Assembly: GCA_947471985.1 (NCBI GenBank)
Contig: CANIZL010000071.1
Coordinates: 1-35,718, forward strand
Length of the DNA: 35,718 nucleotides
Reading direction: 5' to 3'
Origin: Verrucomicrobiota bacterium
GTDB lineage: Bacteria; Verrucomicrobiota; Verrucomicrobiia; Limisphaerales; UBA9464
The notes under the pieces were generated by a model. It made no database searches and had not been told where the DNA came from. It saw only the letters and a list, made by a program, of their open reading frames with translations. Below, one piece after another: positions 33,102 to 35,718 of the stretch (positions are counted from its first letter, which is position 1; the number at the start of each line of letters is the position of its first letter). The translations under genes were made by a program, and so were the position numbers.

Positions 33102-33623
33102 TCAGGTTGGAAGCTTGCCGAGAAAGGTATCGACACTGAGCCGCCCTTGACCAATTGGCCGATGCTTGCCGCATTCCCACTCACGGAGGGTTCTCGGGTG
33201 GATTCCGAGTTGGTTGGCGAGTGCTTCTTGGGTCAGTTGGAGTTCCAAACGTGGTAGTTTCAGCGCCCGTCCAGTGGCCTCCGCCGGTGTTAAATAGGCA
33301 ACGTGGTTGGGTTCGTTGGTTTTGACGGCTACGAGCTTTGGATCGGGGATCGTTTGGAACGGATCGTACCCCAGGTAGGCGGAAATCGAATTCCTTTGAG
33401 CCCATGCCGGGTAGATCCGGTCACCTTCCCATTTGCTCAGGGTGACCATGCTAACCCCCAGAATTCGAGCGGCCTTGGACTGGTAGATGCCGAGTTGGAG
33501 GCGACGACGGCGAAGGTGTCCGCCAATGGTCGTGGGTTCGGTTGGGACGAGGATGCCGCGGCTCCGCCGTGGCAGGAAGTCCCGGCGAGAGGTGTGCAAA
33601 ACTCTCTCACAAAGGGGCAACAT
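33102..33623 (-). CDS. XRE-type regulator with two HTH domains
   Basis: A DNA-binding regulator of 173 residues. HTH 1 (about 32-86) reads TTIGGHLRRRRLQLGIYQSK, then AARILGVSMVTLSKWEGDRI, with a following YLGYDPF segment. HTH 2 (about 119-170) reads ALKLPRLELQLTQEALANQL, then GIHPRTLREWECGKHRP. Both have the Q-x3-A...GV/GI...T-x2-W/E-W-E layout of XRE proteins. The ATG at 33623 was chosen because codons further upstream in this frame belong to the antisense of the comM fragment. That start is only a few bases from the edge of the duplicated segment, so the original N-terminus may have been changed by the rearrangement. Targets are unknown; the promoter at 29492 is a candidate. Confidence 0.78.
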   Translation of the reverse strand: MLPLCERVLHTSRRDFLPRRSRGILVPTEPTTIGGHLRRRRLQLGIYQSKAARILGVSMVTLSKWEGDRIYPAWAQRNSISAYLGYDPFQTIPDPKLVAVKTNEPNHVAYLTPAEATGRALKLPRLELQLTQEALANQLGIHPRTLREWECGKHRPIGQGRLSVDTFLGKLPT

Positions 33624-33635
33624 CGCGCACGCCCG

Positions 33636-34102
33636 ACGGAAAAATGCCGCATGAAAGTCGCTGTTCACCGAGAGAGATGCAGGCGTACCTTGGGCGAATT
33701 TCCGGTCCCTTACTGGATCGCATTGATCTCCACGTGGAAGTGCCGCCGGTGAAATTCACCGAGATGCGGGACGGGCGGCCGGGAGAAGCCTCCGCTGTGG
33801 TTCGCGAACGGGTCATGGCCGCGCGGGCGATACAACGGCAACGATTCGCACACAAACCCCGCATCACCTGCAATGCGCGGATGGGCAGCACGGAGATGCG
33901 GCAATTTTGCGCCGTGGACGCCACGACTGCCGAGCTCTTGAAACATGCGATGACGGATTTGAACCTCTCCGCCCGGGCCTACGATCGAGTTCTGCGCGTC
34001 GCCCGAACCATCGCGGATCTGGCCGCGAGCGAACGAATCCTCGCCGAGCACATGGGTGAGGCGATACAATACCGTAGTTTAGACCGGAGGTTGTGGGGCT
34101 GA
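33636..34102 (+). pseudogene. comM 3' fragment (C-terminal domain only)
   Basis: Encodes residues about 353-508 of ComM, from DGKMPHESRCSP to DRRLWG and the TGA, without the ChlI domain or Walker motifs. Against the intact gene I count 28 base differences in 467, of which 26 are synonymous and two change residues (E to D in MREG, V to A in SVVV). There is no stop or frameshift. A frame happens to be open upstream to 33542, but that part is antisense to the HTH gene and not ComM-like. Confidence 0.92.
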
Positions 34103-34123
34103 CTCCAGGGGTCGAATCAGAGT

Positions 34124-34846
34124 TTGTTCGTCTCGGTTGGTAACCAGGCGCCACCGCCGGCCAAGCAAACCGCGGGGCCGCCGGGTGGATCAAATCAGGG
34201 CCAGATGCCCGTTGTTGTCAACGAGCCCCTGGACTTCGAACTCAAGGGACTCGACCAGAGTCACCCCTACCTTTTGGACCGAGGCTTCAGCCCGGAAACC
34301 ATCGCCTACTTCGGCCTTGGTGTCGCGGCGTGAGGATCCCTCAAGGGACGTCTCGCGATTCCGCTCCACGACAAAGAGGGTCGCCTTATCGGCTACGCAG
34401 GGCGGCTCATCGATGACTCCCAGGTATCCGCCGACAATCCCCGCTATTCGTTCCCCGCAAATCGGGAGCGGGATGGGGTCGTTCGGGAATTCAGGAAATC
34501 CGAGTTGGTGTACAACGCCTCCAGATTGAAAAATCCAACGCATTAGGTTATTGTGGTGGAAGGGTTTATGAACGTCTGGTGGTTGCATCAGAGCGGACAA
34601 ACACAGACCGTTGGACTGATCGGAAGTGAGTGCTCAGTTCGCCAAGGGGAACTATTGGCTTCATATCTGGCGCCGGCCGGGAGGCTATGGATCCTTCCTG
34701 GCGGTGACAAAATTGGTGAAGATTGGGCCGAAAGCATTCTGAAGCAGGTGGTGAATCAGCGGTTTTGCCGGCTGATTCGGTTGCGGGAGGGAGGGCAGCC
34801 GTCGGAATGCAGTGTTTCGGAGTTGGTAGCGTTGTTAAAGCCGTGA
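34124..34846 (+). pseudogene. TOPRIM gene copy 2, two nonsense codons
   Basis: Aligns codon for codon with 28229-29029, except for the 26-codon insertion of that copy: both have 240 common positions and no frameshift. A CGA to TGA change gives a stop at 34331-34333 (after YFGLGVAA), and GAG to TAG gives a stop at 34544-34546 (before VIVVEGFMNVWW). The last 97 codons are open again from an internal GTG near 34553. Many differences from copy 1 alter residues, unlike in the comM part. PGGD replaces the DxD motif here too. Confidence 0.9.
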
Positions 34847-34850
34847 ACCA

Positions 34851-34881
34851 GGAGCGACTCGAAAGGGTCGCTCTCCTTTTT
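34851..34881 (+). terminator. Rho-independent terminator after TOPRIM copy 2
   Basis: GGAGCGAC (34851-34858) pairs with GTCGCTC (34867-34873), followed by TCC and five T (34877-34881). It is the counterpart of the hairpin at 29034. Confidence 0.75.
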
Positions 34882-35591
34882 ACTAGTCGAATGCATTCGC
34901 AGGCTCTGAGATTATCTATCACCCGGTAGTTACTCCTGATCCCCGACGATGATAGGCGAATTGAGAGCTATTCCCCTCTTAACGGTGTAGATCTGAACAA
35001 ACAATGCCGACGCCCGTCTGATTACACGGGCCGTCGGCGACAGTTGTCGGTTTCAAAAAAATAGCCTTCTGGCATGGACAATCCAAGCGGCAAAACGAAT
35101 GCCACAATCCAATCTCGCGTAGGCAGAATACCAGTCACACTACAATCAGCTACAAAACCTCACAGGAATAAATCCCTCAATTGAAGTGCAGCGGCGAGGT
35201 CGCGCGGGGAATCGTTTACGTAGCGGCGGGATGGTGCGGGGGCGAGTAGTGATGCGCGCAGTGGCGCTGGTTCGACGTCGTCGTCGACCTGAAATGCCGG
35301 CCTGAAGGGGAATTGAATTTCGGTGCATCGGCCAAAATCACCGACCGGCGCCATTCAAAGAAAGCATTTCACCTGACGGATACATACGATGTTTGCATAA
35401 CACTAAAGAAAATCATTTCGCCATCCGTAACGCATATCGGAGAGCAGCGAATTCGACCGATATGTGTCAAGGCCGCTATAGACTGGATCATCACCACTCT
35501 CTTTTCGTGTACAGGTTTAGAATCAAGTCGTTTCCAAGCGCCCGAAAAACAAGAATTACCCACTGCGCGCGGCAACGGTGTCTGTCTAGTT
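34882..35591. other. 710-bp stretch without a supported gene
   Basis: AT-richer at both ends, with a GC-rich core near 35180-35350. Short frames exist (for example minus strand 35160-35354) but none shows a domain or signal. It holds the inverted repeat at 35006-35038. Confidence 0.5.
35006..35038. repeat. Strong inverted repeat
   Basis: GCCGACGCCCGT (35006-35017) pairs with ACGGGCCGTCGGC (35026-35038), a 12-bp stem with one bulged C and an 8-base loop. A smaller CGACA-GT-TGTCG hairpin and a run of seven A (35055-35061) follow. It is not a standard terminator on either strand, since the plus strand has A rather than T after it. Confidence 0.6.
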
Positions 35592-35717
35592 TCACAGGTA
35601 AGCTTTCATTGCAATGCGGAAGTGGCTCAGGGCGGCCGTCCAGCGCAGAGCGCGGATAATTCCGTTGCGCAGCGCCCGGATAAACTGGGCGGTCAATTGC
35701 ACGATTGCCGGAAGTTT
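35592..35717 (-). CDS. Possible 3' end of a gene leaving the window
   Basis: The frame is open from the window edge to a TGA at 35592-35594 and would encode LPAIVQLTAQFIRALRNGII... HFRIAMKAYL. Third positions are GC-rich as in real genes of this genome, in contrast to the AT-richer sequence just beyond the stop. At 42 codons no family can be named. Confidence 0.3.
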   Translation of the reverse strand, partial: KLPAIVQLTAQFIRALRNGIIRALRWTAALSHFRIAMKAYL

Positions 35718-35718
35718 C

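Larger units (their letters stand above)
33631..34877 (+). repeat. Segmental direct repeat, copy 2 (comM 3' end plus TOPRIM pseudogene)
   Basis: Counterpart of 27736-29060. The left edge is near 33629-33635, where comM similarity starts abruptly in mid-gene. The right edge lies in the terminator hairpin. Recombination between the copies would excise a circle of 5895 bp. Confidence 0.92.

Noticed and set aside
33542-33640. N-terminal extension of the comM fragment to a 186-residue protein
   Set aside because: The added residues are antisense to the HTH gene and not ComM-like; they lie beyond the edge of the duplicated segment.
27736-34877. Duplication as a pure assembly artefact
   Set aside because: The copies differ by 6 percent or more, with distinct nonsense codons and a 78-bp indel, and each has unique flanking sequence.
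35160-35354. 64-codon minus-strand frame in a GC-rich core
   Set aside because: No start context, domain or neighbour; composition alone is not enough.
1-35718. CRISPR array, tRNA or rRNA gene
   Set aside because: No regularly spaced repeats, no cloverleaf with a T-arm signature outside coding genes, and no rRNA-like conserved segments were found by eye.

Overview
The window looks like a high-GC chromosome piece (or whole contig) from the PVC group, most likely Verrucomicrobiota. That placement is inferred from gene content: a PVC-type secreted dehydrogenase with a C-terminal heme-binding domain, a divergent formylglycine-type sulfatase, AlgX/AlgJ-like SGNH O-acetyltransferase proteins, an exosortase next to a NusG-family regulator, and a ComM variant without the usual CPCG cysteines. 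No rRNA, tRNA or CRISPR array was seen.

Layout. (1) 1-5160: an intact IS5-family (IS427-like) element begins at the first bases of the window and has cut the 5' end off a gene for a tandem SGNH protein. A convergent second SGNH gene is frameshifted at a 9-base G run; a bidirectional terminator separates the two. (2) 5383-9839: a divergent pair, sulfatase and dehydrogenase/cytochrome c. (3) 9871-17636: housekeeping and envelope genes (tspO, a DUF374 acyltransferase, ruvA, a secreted propeller plus helical-toroid protein, a TolC-type channel, thyA, a TMEM175-type channel). (4) 17670-20353: a coupled GT4 glycosyltransferase and ABC-2 permease. (5) 20502-24807: a compact plus-strand cluster nagB-ruvX-truA-trmL-exosortase-NusG-like, closed by a terminator. 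(6) 24808-26600: a rearranged stretch with a truncated NusG-like copy, two copies of a 91-bp dispersed repeat and a small secreted protein. (7) 26681-34881: comM followed by a TOPRIM (DnaG-like) gene; the comM 3' end plus the TOPRIM gene recurs as a second copy 5895 bp downstream. Between the copies lie 4.6 kb of different composition: a transposase-like remnant, two secreted/membrane-anchored proteins of unknown function behind a near-consensus promoter, and a double-HTH regulator. (8) 34882-35718: mostly empty, AT-richer sequence with one strong inverted repeat and perhaps the 3' end of a gene leaving the window.

How it fits together. The first third and the exosortase cluster point to building, modifying and consuming extracellular polysaccharide: SGNH acyltransfer, desulfation, oxidation, glycosyl transfer, protein sorting and antitermination. 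The most unusual part is the comM/TOPRIM duplication. Its second comM fragment has no ATPase domain, yet differs from the intact gene almost only at synonymous sites, while the adjoining TOPRIM copy carries two nonsense codons. This suggests the second copy came from a lineage with a working comM rather than by local duplication and decay.
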